64,000 bases of DNA from Gracilaria vermiculophylla (GCA_019155205.2 JAHNZQ020000004.1:4217141-4281140), one strand, 5' to 3'. Counted from the stretch's first letter, positions 10,420 to 20,310 are shown. Notes: generated from the sequence alone by a model not told the origin. Made by a program: numbers and translations.

Positions 10420-11805
10420 ATGATCGCGCTCCCCCGTTGCCTCGTCCCAGCCGCGCGCCGCCTCTGCTGGCGCGCCCTCGCCGTCCTCCCAGATCATGAC
10501 CGCATCATCATGCCCAAGGTCAGCCCCACCATGACCTCTGGCCGCCTCGTCGTCTGGAAGAAGCGCGAGGGCGACGCCTTCGATGAGGGCGATGACATCG
10601 CCGACGTCGAGTCTGACAAGGCCACCATGCCCATCTCCGCGCGGGAGGACGGCGTCATGGCTAAGATCTTCGTCCCGGACGATACCCCCGACATCCCCCT
10701 CGGCCAACTGCTCGCCATTACCGTCGAACACCCCGACCATGTCGCCGCCTTCGCCGACTACCAACCGCCATCCGCCGACCCCGACCCGCCGTCGCCTGCC
10801 CAGCCGCCCTTCTCTGCTTCAACTACCCCCGCCTCATCTTCCGCTCCATCTGCGCAATCGTCGCGCTACACCGGACCGCGCGGACCGGCGATTATGCGTC
10901 TGCTCAATCAGTATCCCAACCTCGACTTGCATGCCATTACCCCGACTGGTCCGAAGGGCAGGATGCTCAAAGGCGATGTGCTCGCAGCCATTGATGACGG
11001 ATCCGCCTTCAGCGCTGATCCGAAACCGTCCGCTACCCCCAGTACGCCTGCGCCCTCCGCGCCCCCCTCTAAACCAAAAGCAACACCTACCGTCACAGAG
11101 CAACAACCGGAAGCGAGTCGTTATTACGACACTGCGGTCACATCGATGCGCCGCGCCATTGCAAAACGGTTGTTGCAATCCAAGACCACTATTCCGCACA
11201 GATACACCTCAGCCAAGTATCGTCTCGACACTTTGCTCGATTTGCGCAAACGACTCAATGCGATGGAGCCGTCGCCGAAAATATCGGTCAACGATTTTGT
11301 CATCAAGGCTGTGGCGATAGCCTTGAGGCGCGTTCCGAATATGAACGCATACTGGCATGAGCAACAAGGCGCCGTGCTCCGTGACAACATTGACATCTCC
11401 ATGGCGGTCGCCATTGACGGAGGGCTTATCACCCCGATAGTGACGGAGGCCGATCGTCGTGGCTTGGCCGACATCGCGCGCGTAACAAAGGATTTGGTGG
11501 TTCGCGCAAAGGAAGGCGCGCTAGATCCAGCAGAATTCGAGGGCGGATCGTTTAGTACGAGTAATCTAGGCATGTTTGGTATCAAATCCTTCTGCGCTAT
11601 CATCAATCCTCCCCAAAGCGGCAATTTGGCCATTGGCAGTGCAATTCGACGAGCTGTGATGGACTCAGATGGAATGATGCGTATTATCACCGAAGGAACC
11701 GCAACACTCTCCACCGATGCTCGTGTTGTCGATGATGACATTGCCGCTGCATTTTTGAAAGAATTAACCACATGTCTCTCTTTCCCGGAGACGATGATAT
11801 CTTGA
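10420..11805 (+). CDS. PDHX: dihydrolipoamide acyltransferase-like protein, PDHX/E3-binding-protein type
   Basis: The 461-residue protein has E2 architecture. An N-terminal leader of about 25 residues (Arg-rich, no acidic residues) looks mitochondrial. A lipoyl domain follows at about 27-103, with the lipoylated lysine K67 in ESDKATM. A subunit-binding domain lies at about 152-192, then a Pro/Ala/Ser linker and an acyltransferase domain at about 235-460. The lipoyl domain resembles the mitochondrial pyruvate dehydrogenase type rather than the plastid type. The normal catalytic motif of E2, DHRxxDG, reads DARVVDDD here: the histidine is Ala434 and the glycine is Asp. That matches the altered motif known from animal E3-binding protein PDHX, so it is probably a structural subunit that recruits E3, not an active acetyltransferase. 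Its 3' end is 52 bases from the convergent BRCT gene. Confidence 0.85.
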   Translation: MIALPRCLVPAARRLCWRALAVLPDHDRIIMPKVSPTMTSGRLVVWKKREGDAFDEGDDIADVESDKATMPISAREDGVMAKIFVPDDTPDIPLGQLLAITVEHPDHVAAFADYQPPSADPDPPSPAQPPFSASTTPASSSAPSAQSSRYTGPRGPAIMRLLNQYPNLDLHAITPTGPKGRMLKGDVLAAIDDGSAFSADPKPSATPSTPAPSAPPSKPKATPTVTEQQPEASRYYDTAVTSMRRAIAKRLLQSKTTIPHRYTSAKYRLDTLLDLRKRLNAMEPSPKISVNDFVIKAVAIALRRVPNMNAYWHEQQGAVLRDNIDISMAVAIDGGLITPIVTEADRRGLADIARVTKDLVVRAKEGALDPAEFEGGSFSTSNLGMFGIKSFCAIINPPQSGNLAIGSAIRRAVMDSDGMMRIITEGTATLSTDARVVDDDIAAAFLKELTTCLSFPETMIS

Positions 11806-11857
11806 GTAGCAACTACTTGAATTAACTTAATGGCTGATTTCACGGTCATATTAACAT

Positions 11858-12439
11858 TCATCCCTTCTTTTTTCTCACCTTCTTGATGGTCTTTTCCTTT
11901 CGGAAGAAATCGCTTACATTACGTGTGTCGTCACGACGGACAACCTGATACTCCCAAGTTGGCATTTTTTTACGCTCTCGAAGCGAATCTTCTAACCATT
12001 TCGGTTTCACAACCACGGCTCGACCTCGTTGACTCACGCTTAGCGATAATTCTTTTTCCACTTTTGATGCTGCTAGGCAATCAGCGATAACGTGTGTCAC
12101 CCTTTTTCGATACCATACTTTCAATACCTCGCCACCGTTTTCCCACACTAAGCGCTCGAGACGACGTTGACTAGTTGATTTCACCCCTGTAAAATAGACC
12201 TTGACGCCCTTGAGAATTTGTGTCACTGCCGCCGGCGCTTGCGCAGAAAGCTTTCGTTCCCGTTCGGCAAAATAGGAAGACATGCCATCCCAGGTGCCTT
12301 TCTTTGATTTCTCGGTAGCTGAGAAATGAAACGGGCTTCCCTCTTCACCCTCTAAATCCTTGCTGGTTGTTTTTGCCTCGCGGCTGAGCTTATCTCTGCG
12401 TCCGGATGAATCCATCGGTATGGCAGGGAGCAACAACAA
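11858..12439 (-). CDS. stand-alone BRCT-domain protein (REV1 N-terminus-like)
   Basis: A 193-residue protein with one BRCT domain at about residues 72-170: LKGVKVYFTG, a GGEV turn, THVIAD and a conserved tryptophan in PKWLEDSL. The segment just before it (SSYFAERERKLSAQ) and the fold order recall the N-terminal region of the translesion polymerase REV1. The protein ends soon after the BRCT domain in a Lys/Arg-rich tail that could be a nuclear localisation signal. No polymerase domain follows, and the convergent PDHX-like gene leaves no room for one. BRCT domains bind phosphopeptides or DNA ends, so a DNA repair or checkpoint role is likely but not proven. Translation may begin at Met1 or Met9. 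Confidence 0.8.
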   Translation of the reverse strand: MLLLPAIPMDSSGRRDKLSREAKTTSKDLEGEEGSPFHFSATEKSKKGTWDGMSSYFAERERKLSAQAPAAVTQILKGVKVYFTGVKSTSQRRLERLVWENGGEVLKVWYRKRVTHVIADCLAASKVEKELSLSVSQRGRAVVVKPKWLEDSLRERKKMPTWEYQVVRRDDTRNVSDFFRKEKTIKKVRKKKG

Positions 12440-13013
12440 GAATCTAACCTTTCAATCCGAGTTTTGTTGTTTTAAAGTCAGATTTAAATTGAATTCAGGC
12501 ACGTGTGATTGGTATCGAAGGATAGATTCCGATGTAAACGTTTTACATCATTATGATATCGTACTCGGGGTTGCAGGGTTGTGCTTCTGTCAAACAACTC
12601 TCAGCGTCGAGGTAATGGCCGCAGATAGCGTAGAGGCAGGTAAGGTAGTTAGCGGTGTATCTGTGCTAAGTGGGTGTGCGCCATTCTGGCTTCCCGCCAT
12701 TTCAGGAACAATATGACGATAATATCCCGTAATTTAAGGAACCAAAAACTTCGAAATTGTCCCCAGTGGTTGGCTGCACAGGAAAGCCTTCCAAGCGTTT
12801 CTCGTAAGAGCAAATATTCCTGCGGAATTTCCGTGAGCCTGGCAAGCAGAAGCATGATGACCATTGTTCCTTGGATACGGTGCATCTGAATAGAATGACT
12901 GACGACTCTGCGCGGAACGATTTTCCTTTTCTAGCCTGTGCCTGACTGCCGCAGAGCCTGACGCGCCCCTCAGATTTATCATCAGTTTTGGAAAGAAACC
13001 ATCCTGCAATACA
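12440..13013. other. intergenic, divergent promoters
   Basis: Gap between the start codons of the BRCT gene (-) and the Emi1-like gene (+). A 252-codon minus-strand frame overlaps this area but runs through the Emi1-like gene, so I treat it as a shadow. Confidence 0.45.
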
Positions 13014-13430
13014 ATGGACCACAGCACCCAGGCAGTTGAAGAAACAAGTCCACCACAATCCATGCAAGCCGCCGAGACAGAAAAGCAAAGGGTACCCGCA
13101 AGCTGTACAAAAGCTTTTGACAGTGTTTACTATTGCTACTCTCCGTTTCACCAAGCTCGTCACTTTTACATATTGGGCGAACTGGACGATTGCAGGGGTC
13201 GGCTCAAGAAATTTCGCATGTGCGTCATGTCTCGCTTTAGAGCGCAGAGTGAGTCGGAAATCATATATGAACAAGACGAAAAAGAGGAAAAGAAGAAAAA
13301 AGGTTTGGAGAACGTGAAGCCTGTATGGGAGTTTCGAGAAGAATACCTTAAGAATGTAGCCCAGGCGGATCGAGAAGAAATGGAAAAGCAGAAAGGGGCA
13401 ACCGAGGATCAATCTGCGTGGTGGCTTTAA
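13014..13430 (+). CDS. Emi1/DUF3128-like twin CX9C protein
   Basis: A 138-residue protein with two CX9C motifs: one from CTKAF to YYC, the other from CRGRL to RMC, separated by SPFHQARHFYILGELDD. This helix-loop-helix with HxxRHFY and GxLDDC resembles the DUF3128 family, which includes yeast Emi1. The tail (VWEFREEYLKNV ... WW) also fits the family. Twin CX9C proteins are commonly imported into the mitochondrial intermembrane space and oxidised there by MIA40/ERV1, often acting in respiratory chain assembly. Location and role are inferred from the family; the Cys pattern is directly visible. Single exon. Confidence 0.75.
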   Translation: MDHSTQAVEETSPPQSMQAAETEKQRVPASCTKAFDSVYYCYSPFHQARHFYILGELDDCRGRLKKFRMCVMSRFRAQSESEIIYEQDEKEEKKKKGLENVKPVWEFREEYLKNVAQADREEMEKQKGATEDQSAWWL

Positions 13431-14723
13431 AAGTATGCAAAAACTTTTTTGGTGTTGCAATCAAGAAGTCTACACATCGTGAAGCAAAGAAAAAGCCCGG
13501 TTTATAAGCAAGCAGCTCTGTGCGTTATCCCGTGAATCCGCTGTTGAGTTTCAACGCGTGTATGTTAAATCTTCTCATCATGCGATCAATTATAGCGTAT
13601 ATCGACAGATTTTGCAAGACGCAATGACTTTTCCCCCTCTCAGAGAGAAGAAGAAAAGTCAGCGACAGAAATGAATGGATATTACCCTTCAAAGTTTTTC
13701 GCCTTTTGACGAGATCGACAATACAAGGCTTCCTGGTGCTTGGGAGCCCGGGACAGTGGACGGCAACAAACAAGAAGTGCATACAGTCTTAGAATATCGT
13801 ACCGCAGCATCGCACATAGCTTTTCGACGAGCGAAATGCTGGACGACTCACGACCTGTATCGTGGATCAATCGTCATCCACCCTCCGCATCCCTTACTTT
13901 AAATTTAGGTGGAAGGACGTCAAACAGGCCAAGACCACCAATGCAAATACAGGTAAGATGGGAGCTTATCGATGAATGCCAACCCTTAGGGACTTTCTCA
14001 CAAGTTTGTCACGTCGTAAATGAATTCTTAGTACGGCATAGTGGGCCTGGCTGCTTTAACATAGTGTCTTCTCCGATATATTAGGAAATTCAAGTGCATA
14101 TGAACTAATTATCTTTCGCAAACTTAGCCGAGTATATGAGGACTGGAAGAAGATATCGTTGTCTGGATCCTCTAGAAGCCCCAACGTGTTACGCTCGAAG
14201 ACTTCGGAAATGGTGTGCCCCCATGCGGAATATCTATACGGCGGTGAATGGTCAACACGTGATCCGCACATTGAAGCAATAAGGCACTTTGATGTACTGC
14301 TTAAAACGGCTTGAGGGAGTGCCAACGTTTTGTCTTTTCAGCTGACATGACAGCCTGGCCATGGAGGTCGGTATCACATCCATTGATTCGGAGTAGCAGT
14401 AATGTCCTCGCTGATAATGGTCTATATGTAAGAGTCAAAACCGATTTCTGCCTTTTAACTGAAACTTTGAAAGGGCTGGTCACATGAGAGTACGACGTGA
14501 GATGTAATCTTTGCCAAGTGACTTCTTTATCAGAATGGATATCGTATCACTATTTCTTTGCCGCGATTTAAAAAGACCAAACGCCTTTACCCAACCCAAA
14601 GTGATTACAAGGTGCACATCTTCAAAAAAAAGTAAAAGATCGAACATGTGGATGAGCGAACTCCAAAACTGGAAAGGTTGGTCACGATACAAAGAAGACA
14701 AATTTCTCCTCATTACAAGAACA
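13431..14723. other. 1.3 kb without a recognisable gene
   Basis: Contains the 3' UTRs of the convergent Emi1-like and sigma factor genes. Small frames show no domain. No RNA gene or clear repeat seen. Confidence 0.45.
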
Positions 14724-16376
14724 TCACGTTTCGTAGACATACTCGCGAAGCACAGCATTGCGAGTAGGGTGTCTCAGCTTTCTCAAAGCCTTCGCCTCAA
14801 TCTGACGAATCCTTTCGCGAGTGACGGCAAACATGCTTCCGATCTCTTCCAAAGTTTTCATTTTGCCATCGTCAAAACCATACCTCATGCGAACAACGTC
14901 ACGCTCTCTAGGACTTAGAGTATTGAGCACGTTCTCAAGATCCTCCCGTAACAGGGACTTCATGGTAGCATCCTCGGGAGTATCACCATGCCATTCAATG
15001 AAAGAGCCCAGCGTTGCGGAAGACTCCCGTATGTTTCTTCCAACGGGTGTTTCTAAGCTCAAAGTGGATCGGCTAGACTTGGTGAGAAAACGCAGCTTCT
15101 CAATGCTGATCTGCATGCGCTCTGCAATCTCGAACTCAGTGGGAGGGCGACTGAGCTCGGCAACCAATATCTTTGATGTTTTTCGAATGGCGGCAATGGT
15201 ATCATTCACATGAACCGGAAGGCGAATAGTTCTCGAATGATCGGCAATCGCACGCGTGATTGCCTGGCGAATCCACCATGTCGCGTACGTCGAAAACTTG
15301 AAACCCTTGTTGCCATCGAATTTTTCCGCTCCACGGATGAGTCCGATACTGCCTTCTTGGATGAGATCCTGGAAACTGAGGCCGCGGTTGAGGTATCTCT
15401 TTGCAATAGAAACCACGAGACGGAGATTGGCGGCAACCATGTGCTCTCTGGCACGAAGACCAGACCTGAGAGCGTTTCTGAGTATGGCCGGTTCTGTGGA
15501 GGCAGCTTTTGCCCACTCGTCAATGGTTGGATGACGGCCGTAGACAGACTTGAAACGGGCACTGATTCTCTCCAGAGCCAAAAGGTTGGCAATTTGACGA
15601 GCAAGATTTATTTCCTTGTCGGCATCCAGCAGCTTGACCTCGCCAATCTCTTTGAGGTAAGATCGGACTGAGTCGTTGCCATAATTGTCCTTTCCTTGCG
15701 ACATGGTAGAGCTGCTGAGCTCTGTTTCGTTGGTACCATGGCGAGGTGAGTACGTGTCGGAAAACGGGGTGTCAAACGCTGATCTCTTGCGCGACGATGT
15801 GCGCTTCTTGCGGGTGGAAGTGCGAGGCGGAGATCTGGGTTTCAGGGGCTGTTCCTTGGTTGTCGCGAGGTAGTCTTCGCGCACAGGCTCGCCCTGACGG
15901 GCGGCCTCCAACGCCTTGTGATTGTGCTCTTCGCGGGCGCGCCTGGGGGCAAGCGGTCGGTTTTGCAGCGGCACAGTGGTCAAATGGGGTTGGGAGAAAG
16001 AGACGAGAGGGTCGGGGCGTGCGGGGGCGGCGCCAGGCACGGGAGGCGCGGCGGGGGCGTTGACGGCGGTTCGGGGAGGTGGGGCAACGGATGGGACGAC
16101 GGATGGGGCGACGGGTGCGGCGACGGGTGCGGCGACGGGTGCGGCGACGGGTGCGGAGACGGGTGCGGCGACGGGCGCGGCGACGGGTGCGGCGGCGGCG
16201 ACGATGGAGGCGGAGGACTGATTGTGGCGCAGGGCTTGAGGGCGAAGCGGGGGTACAGTGGTGGTGAATCGGGAGGGTGGAGCTTTCGGCGGGGCGCGGA
16301 TCATGCGCGGTGAACAGCGGCGGAGGCTGGGCTCGCGCGTGGGGCGCGGCAGCGATGGGCCGGAAACAAAAGCCAT
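14724..16376 (-). CDS. nuclear-encoded plastid sigma-70 factor
   Basis: With this start the protein has 550 residues: a long N-terminal extension and a bacterial-type primary sigma core of about 320 residues. Region 1.2 is SVRSYLKEIGEV. Region 2 includes NLRLVVSIAKRYLNRGLSFQ and the -10 recognition helix FSTYATWWIRQAI. Region 3 follows, and region 4 ends with the helix-turn-helix ERIRQIEAKALRKLR. Such a protein in a nuclear genome directs the plastid-encoded RNA polymerase to promoters. The extension starts MAFVSGPSLPRPTREPSLRR, Ser/Arg/Pro-rich and acid-free like a red algal transit peptide, which is why this ATG is preferred over the in-frame one at 16721. Residues about 60-97 are Ala-Pro-Val repeats encoded by a 12-bp minisatellite. 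GC content falls steeply from the 5' to the 3' end. Confidence 0.92.
   Translation of the reverse strand: MAFVSGPSLPRPTREPSLRRCSPRMIRAPPKAPPSRFTTTVPPLRPQALRHNQSSASIVAAAAPVAAPVAAPVSAPVAAPVAAPVAAPVAPSVVPSVAPPPRTAVNAPAAPPVPGAAPARPDPLVSFSQPHLTTVPLQNRPLAPRRAREEHNHKALEAARQGEPVREDYLATTKEQPLKPRSPPRTSTRKKRTSSRKRSAFDTPFSDTYSPRHGTNETELSSSTMSQGKDNYGNDSVRSYLKEIGEVKLLDADKEINLARQIANLLALERISARFKSVYGRHPTIDEWAKAASTEPAILRNALRSGLRAREHMVAANLRLVVSIAKRYLNRGLSFQDLIQEGSIGLIRGAEKFDGNKGFKFSTYATWWIRQAITRAIADHSRTIRLPVHVNDTIAAIRKTSKILVAELSRPPTEFEIAERMQISIEKLRFLTKSSRSTLSLETPVGRNIRESSATLGSFIEWHGDTPEDATMKSLLREDLENVLNTLSPRERDVVRMRYGFDDGKMKTLEEIGSMFAVTRERIRQIEAKALRKLRHPTRNAVLREYVYET
16087..16194. repeat. 12-bp minisatellite inside the sigma factor gene
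   Basis: Nine tandem copies of a 12-bp unit (consensus acgggtgcggcg on the + strand; the first two copies diverge). On the coding strand it gives repeated Ala-Pro-Val-Ala. The unit is a multiple of three, so copy-number change would keep the frame. Confidence 0.9.
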
Positions 16377-16666
16377 GTCTGGAGGGGGAAGATGGGCGCC
16401 GCGGCGGGGGGGGGAACGCGGCGGGCGTGGCGTGTGCACGTGCAGGGAGCGAAGCGCGGCGTGCAGTGCGCGACGGTGACCTCGGCGACGGCGGCGCGGC
16501 GCGCGTGGGTGAGCTCGAATGGTTCGAGTCGAACGTAAATGGAACAGCGTTGCAATCTGAGCCATCTCCACACCGGTGCCGCGCGCGCGCGCGCGCCTGC
16601 GCACTGGCTGGCGGCAGATCTGCGCGGAGGCTTCTCGCGGCGCCGAACGGCGCACGCACCGCTGCC

Positions 16667-16671
16667 ATTGG
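16667..16671 (-). promoter_or_regulatory. CCAAT box upstream of sigma factor
   Basis: Reads CCAAT on the minus strand within GGCCAATGGCAG, about 290 bases upstream of the chosen sigma factor start. Fits an NF-Y-type site; function inferred. Confidence 0.35.
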
Positions 16672-17180
16672 CCGCCGCCCCGCCGCCCCGCCGCCGCCGC
16701 CGCCGCCGTCGCCGCGCGCACCGGTGGATGGGCTCCAGCCGGCGCTGCGCGCGGCCGGGGGCAGCGAGACCATGCACCTGTTGGCGCGCGTCAAATTGAA
16801 CGCGAGGCTGCGCAATTACGAAGTGTAAGCCTCACGCTGCTTACAAGACGCTCACGTGGAACACGTGCACACGCGCGCATGTGGGCTACTGAGTGGCGGA
16901 ATGGATCTGCGATCTGAAGGGATCCGCGATCTGAATGGGTGAGCGCGTGATGGGCAGCAACAGTGTGATGGAATGAAGGTGACGTACTGTAGGCGCTGCG
17001 GGCGCAGGCTGCAAGCGCTTGAGCTCATCAGAGGCGATCTGAGTGCACGTCGTCAGCATCGCGGCGCAGCGTGACTGCCGACGTGCTGACGCTTGCTGGC
17101 AGAGCAACGCCAACGCCCGCCGTGCCGAGTGCGGCGCTCGCAATTGGAAGCGGCTCGGTGCGAATTGCACGGCGCTGGCG

Positions 17181-17205
17181 GCAATGCAATGCAATGCAAT
17201 GCAAT
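17181..17205. repeat. (GCAAT)5 microsatellite
   Basis: Five perfect tandem copies of GCAAT in the sigma/ELL intergenic region. Confidence 0.9.
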
Positions 17206-17290
17206 GGCCGACCGCTTTGCTGACAAGCGGGCGCTGCTCACGTCCGCTGGAGGCCGCCACCGTCGCCACAGCACTTGCTTCCAATTTAAC

Positions 17291-17360
17291 GCGCCCCAAC
17301 GCTCCCCAATGCCCTCCAGCGCCCTCCAACGCCCTGCAACGCTCCGCAACGCTCCCCAAC
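17291..17360. repeat. 10-bp minisatellite
   Basis: Seven tandem 10-bp units close to gcyctccaac, in exact 10-base register, in the sigma/ELL intergenic region. A unit length near one DNA helical turn keeps all copies on the same face. Confidence 0.85.
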
Positions 17361-17734
17361 GCCCGCGCCGTGGTGTCGTGTAATGCAGCTTTGGAGCGTC
17401 ACCGAATTGCACGCCGCTCTGGCCGTCGGCGCGCGCCAACATCAGCGCGCCGTGCTTCTCGGCTGCGCGCCGCACACGTTCACCGGCGCGCGGCGGTGAA
17501 CCAGCGCGCGCCGCGCAATGCAGCGCGCCCTCGCCGGCGCGCGCGCGGGACAGTGCGCGTCGCGGCCGCAGCGCCGCCCGGCGCCACGCCGTCGCCACCA
17601 AATCGCGCCGCGCCGCGCCGCAGTCGGCGCCGCGCCGCGCTGTAAGCGGCGCACGCGTCACACGCGTCGCACGCGCTCAAATTTGGGTGCAGTGCCCGCA
17701 CGCGGCAGCGTGTCGGTAGCGTTGCGGCCGTCAC

Positions 17735-17746
17735 GGCCAATCAGCG
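17735..17746 (+). promoter_or_regulatory. CCAAT box (GGCCAATCAGCG)
   Basis: A close match to the NF-Y consensus, about 640 bases upstream of the ELL start used here. The site is visible; use by NF-Y is inferred. Confidence 0.45.
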
Positions 17747-18377
17747 CGCCGTTTCATTGCGCGGCGCCCGCCTCAGCGCCGGACCCGCTGCATAGGCTAC
17801 AGTAGATACGACTCGGTGCGCCGCCAACCTCTTCGCTCCGCGCACACGCGCTGCAGACGCCACACGTCCCACTTCGCCCCCCTCTCCTCCGTGCCCCCCA
17901 CCACCGTCCCCCCCCCCCCACCTCTCCCAGCAACCCTCCCCCCTTCCCCTTCGCTCCCCGTGTCCCCGTGCCCCTGTCCGCTGACAAACCGCCGCTCGCC
18001 GCCCTTCTTAAACCCCCGCCCCCGCTCCTCGTCTCCCTCACCTTCCGCCCCGCCCTCCCCCCTTCCAACCTCCCCAGCCCCACCCTGCACCCCGCTTCTC
18101 TTCCCGCTCCAACTTCCGCCCCATCCCCATCCCCGCCCCCGCCCATCCTCCACCCCTCGCTCCTCGCCCACATCGCACCCCGCCTTCTGCCTCCTCCCTC
18201 TTGGCAACCCACGCAACCGCCGTCGAATTCCTCACATCGACGCGCCTGCGCTTGCCACCCCCACCCTCGGCCCCCACCCCCCTCGGTCGAGCGCCCCCAA
18301 CGCCGCCCTCGCCCCCACACCCGTCACACCCAATTGCGCACCGTTCGGGCAATCCTCGCCCTCCGCAGCAACGCCCA

Positions 18378-19904
18378 ATGCCGACCGCGCGCCAATCCGA
18401 CCTGGTCAGCTGCCCCACGTACCTGCCGCCGCTGTCCCCATCGGCCGAGTCACACCCCCACCATGCCACCGGCGTGCCCGCCTTCGAGAGCTACTCGGTC
18501 AAGCTCTCCGCCGGCATGGTCGACGCCCTGCTCAACAATGAAGAAGCGTCCATCGAGTTTCTGGAAGAAGAGCAGGGCAAAATCTACATCCCCAACCGCC
18601 CGGACGTCACCTTCACCACGCGCGCAATCACCGCCCACGATTCCGAAACCGCGCGCTCGACGCTGTACTCGCGGCGGGGCAACAATTTGCGTCTCGTCGG
18701 TCCCATCAACCACGAGATGGAAATCGACCGCTTTCCAAACAAGCGGTCGCACCCGACCAAGAAGCGCGTCGCCGCCCCGCGCGCCGCCCCGACCCCCAAG
18801 CGCGAGCCCAACGAGCCCAACGAGCTCAAAGAGCTCAACGAGCCCGACGCCGCCTCGGACAGCGCCAAGGCCCCGCGCGCGCGCAAGGCCACCGAGAAGC
18901 GCCCGCGCGCCGCGCCGCGCCGCCCGCCCGCTAATCCGCCCGCCGCGCCGCAGAAGCCCAACGGCAGCAACGCGGGCATCCGGATACGCAGCGTGCCCGC
19001 TCTGCGATCTGCGCCTGCCTCCCCCGTCGAGAATGGGCGCCCGGCCAAGCGCGCCGCCCCGCCGTCGCGCAATGCGCCGGGGTCCCTGGCGCCGCGACGA
19101 TTCTCGCCGCCTTCTGCCGCGCCGCTGTCGAAACCTGCGCGGCAGCAGACGCCCACCAAGCCCTCGCGCCTCTCGCCGCACTCCAACTCGAGAGGGCCGT
19201 CGCCCAATGTGCACTCTCCGAGCAGCCCGCGCGTGAGCACCCGCCGGAAGATGGACGATCCGGAAGACGTCCGTCGCCACCTGGTGCACTCGCTCGCGCT
19301 GGGCGACATGACCATGACTGCCATCCGTCGGCGTCATGAGGCGTGCAACATGGAGAGCACGGTGCTGGACGAGGTGCTGGGCGAGGTGGCGGAGAAGTCC
19401 GGCAGCACGTACCGCTTGAAGAAGCGGTCGTGGCGGGAGGTGTACGACGATTACACCAACTACTCCGAGGGGGACAGGAAGGACATGAAGCAGAACCGTG
19501 TCAAGGTGAGCGACCTCGTCGACGGCAAGCTGCCCGTCGAGGTCATGAACGACGATCTGCTGCACGAGGAAGTGAGCGCGTTCAAGTTCATGACCAAGAC
19601 GGTGCGTGAGGTGCAGGGTGACGCGGAGGATGACAAGCTGCGAAAGAATTATGACCAAGTTCATCGGCTCTATAGCGAGGTGATTGACAGGATGTCTGAC
19701 GTCAACGCCAAATTCCAACGGCTGGGCGACAAATTGGAGACTTGCGGTGACAGCGAGAGGGCACAGGTAAGCGCTGTGATTCAGTCTGCGAACAAGACCC
19801 ATGCAGAGCGCTTTCAGCGCTTCCAGCGTGTTTTGCCGAAGATGCACGGGTACTTGAAGCAAGTGCGGCAGGCCGTCGAAGAATACGAGCAGTGGTCGGA
19901 CTAG
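18378..19904 (+). CDS. ELL: RNA polymerase II elongation factor ELL
   Basis: With this start the protein has 508 residues. The N-terminal part (about 28-110; YSVKLSAGMVDALLNNEE) fits the ELL N-domain loosely. A long basic Pro/Ala/Ser linker follows, which includes an EPNEPNELKELNEP repeat. A winged-helix segment at about 293-370 is closest to ELL: DPEDVRRHLVHSLALG and DDYTNYSEGDR, the latter matching the conserved YSEGD motif. The C-terminal 100 residues form a helical occludin/ELL-type domain (NYDQVHRLYSEV to AVEEYEQW). ELL raises Pol II elongation rate and works in the super elongation or little elongation complexes. Assignment rests mainly on the winged helix and C-terminal domain. The frame opens upstream to an ATG at 18201, and the true start may lie in a GC-rich 5' region. 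Confidence 0.78.
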   Translation: MPTARQSDLVSCPTYLPPLSPSAESHPHHATGVPAFESYSVKLSAGMVDALLNNEEASIEFLEEEQGKIYIPNRPDVTFTTRAITAHDSETARSTLYSRRGNNLRLVGPINHEMEIDRFPNKRSHPTKKRVAAPRAAPTPKREPNEPNELKELNEPDAASDSAKAPRARKATEKRPRAAPRRPPANPPAAPQKPNGSNAGIRIRSVPALRSAPASPVENGRPAKRAAPPSRNAPGSLAPRRFSPPSAAPLSKPARQQTPTKPSRLSPHSNSRGPSPNVHSPSSPRVSTRRKMDDPEDVRRHLVHSLALGDMTMTAIRRRHEACNMESTVLDEVLGEVAEKSGSTYRLKKRSWREVYDDYTNYSEGDRKDMKQNRVKVSDLVDGKLPVEVMNDDLLHEEVSAFKFMTKTVREVQGDAEDDKLRKNYDQVHRLYSEVIDRMSDVNAKFQRLGDKLETCGDSERAQVSAVIQSANKTHAERFQRFQRVLPKMHGYLKQVRQAVEEYEQWSD

Positions 19905-20310
19905 TCGTCAGTTGGGTGGTGTGGAAGGATGTCTGGGACACGGCCCGCTTCGTGAGTTGATACTCACAGAGACTTTATTCTTTCTTGGTTTTCCCTTCAT
20001 TATGGGAAACTGTTTCTATCCGGGTTCTACCAACTGTGAGAGAATTGGAACGAGAACTCGGTCTTCATATAACAACCAAGATACTTTTTTTGAGCAAGCA
20101 ACCGTCGGAAAGCGCGTCTTGAGCGTATTGGGCCGAGGGTGTGTGGCTATCTGGAGCAAGCGCAAAGAACAGTCGAAGCAAACGAGTGATGATCGTGTTG
20201 AGATTGGATACCGTGGGATGTACGAGATGTGGCCAATTCTTGACATTGCAGTTGCAGAGGCTCGTAGCTCTCTCTTTATCACGAGAAAGTATCTGCGGAG
20301 TACCATTGGA

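Larger units (their letters stand above)
16377..18377. other. 2 kb GC-rich divergent region between sigma factor and ELL
   Basis: Extremely GC-rich, with long overlapping frames on both strands that are Arg/Ala/Pro-rich by composition only. It holds CCAAT boxes, a (GCAAT)5 microsatellite and a 10-bp minisatellite, listed separately. No protein domain is visible. It probably contains the promoters and 5' UTRs of both flanking genes. Confidence 0.5.

Noticed and set aside
12702..13460. 252-codon minus-strand frame
   Set aside because: It overlaps the twin CX9C gene on the other strand. Its hydrophobic runs are the complement of Lys/Glu-rich codons there.
15772..16815. 347-codon minus-strand frame overlapping the sigma factor
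   Set aside because: It is an off-frame shadow in GC-rich sequence; its translation is Arg/Pro repeats and the sigma frame carries the conserved domains.
17968..19236. 422-codon plus-strand frame overlapping ELL
   Set aside because: Pro/Arg-rich translation without any domain; ELL lies in another frame of the same strand.
18450..19862. 470-codon minus-strand frame opposite ELL
   Set aside because: Stop codons are scarce because of high GC. The plus strand has the ELL domains and this frame has none.
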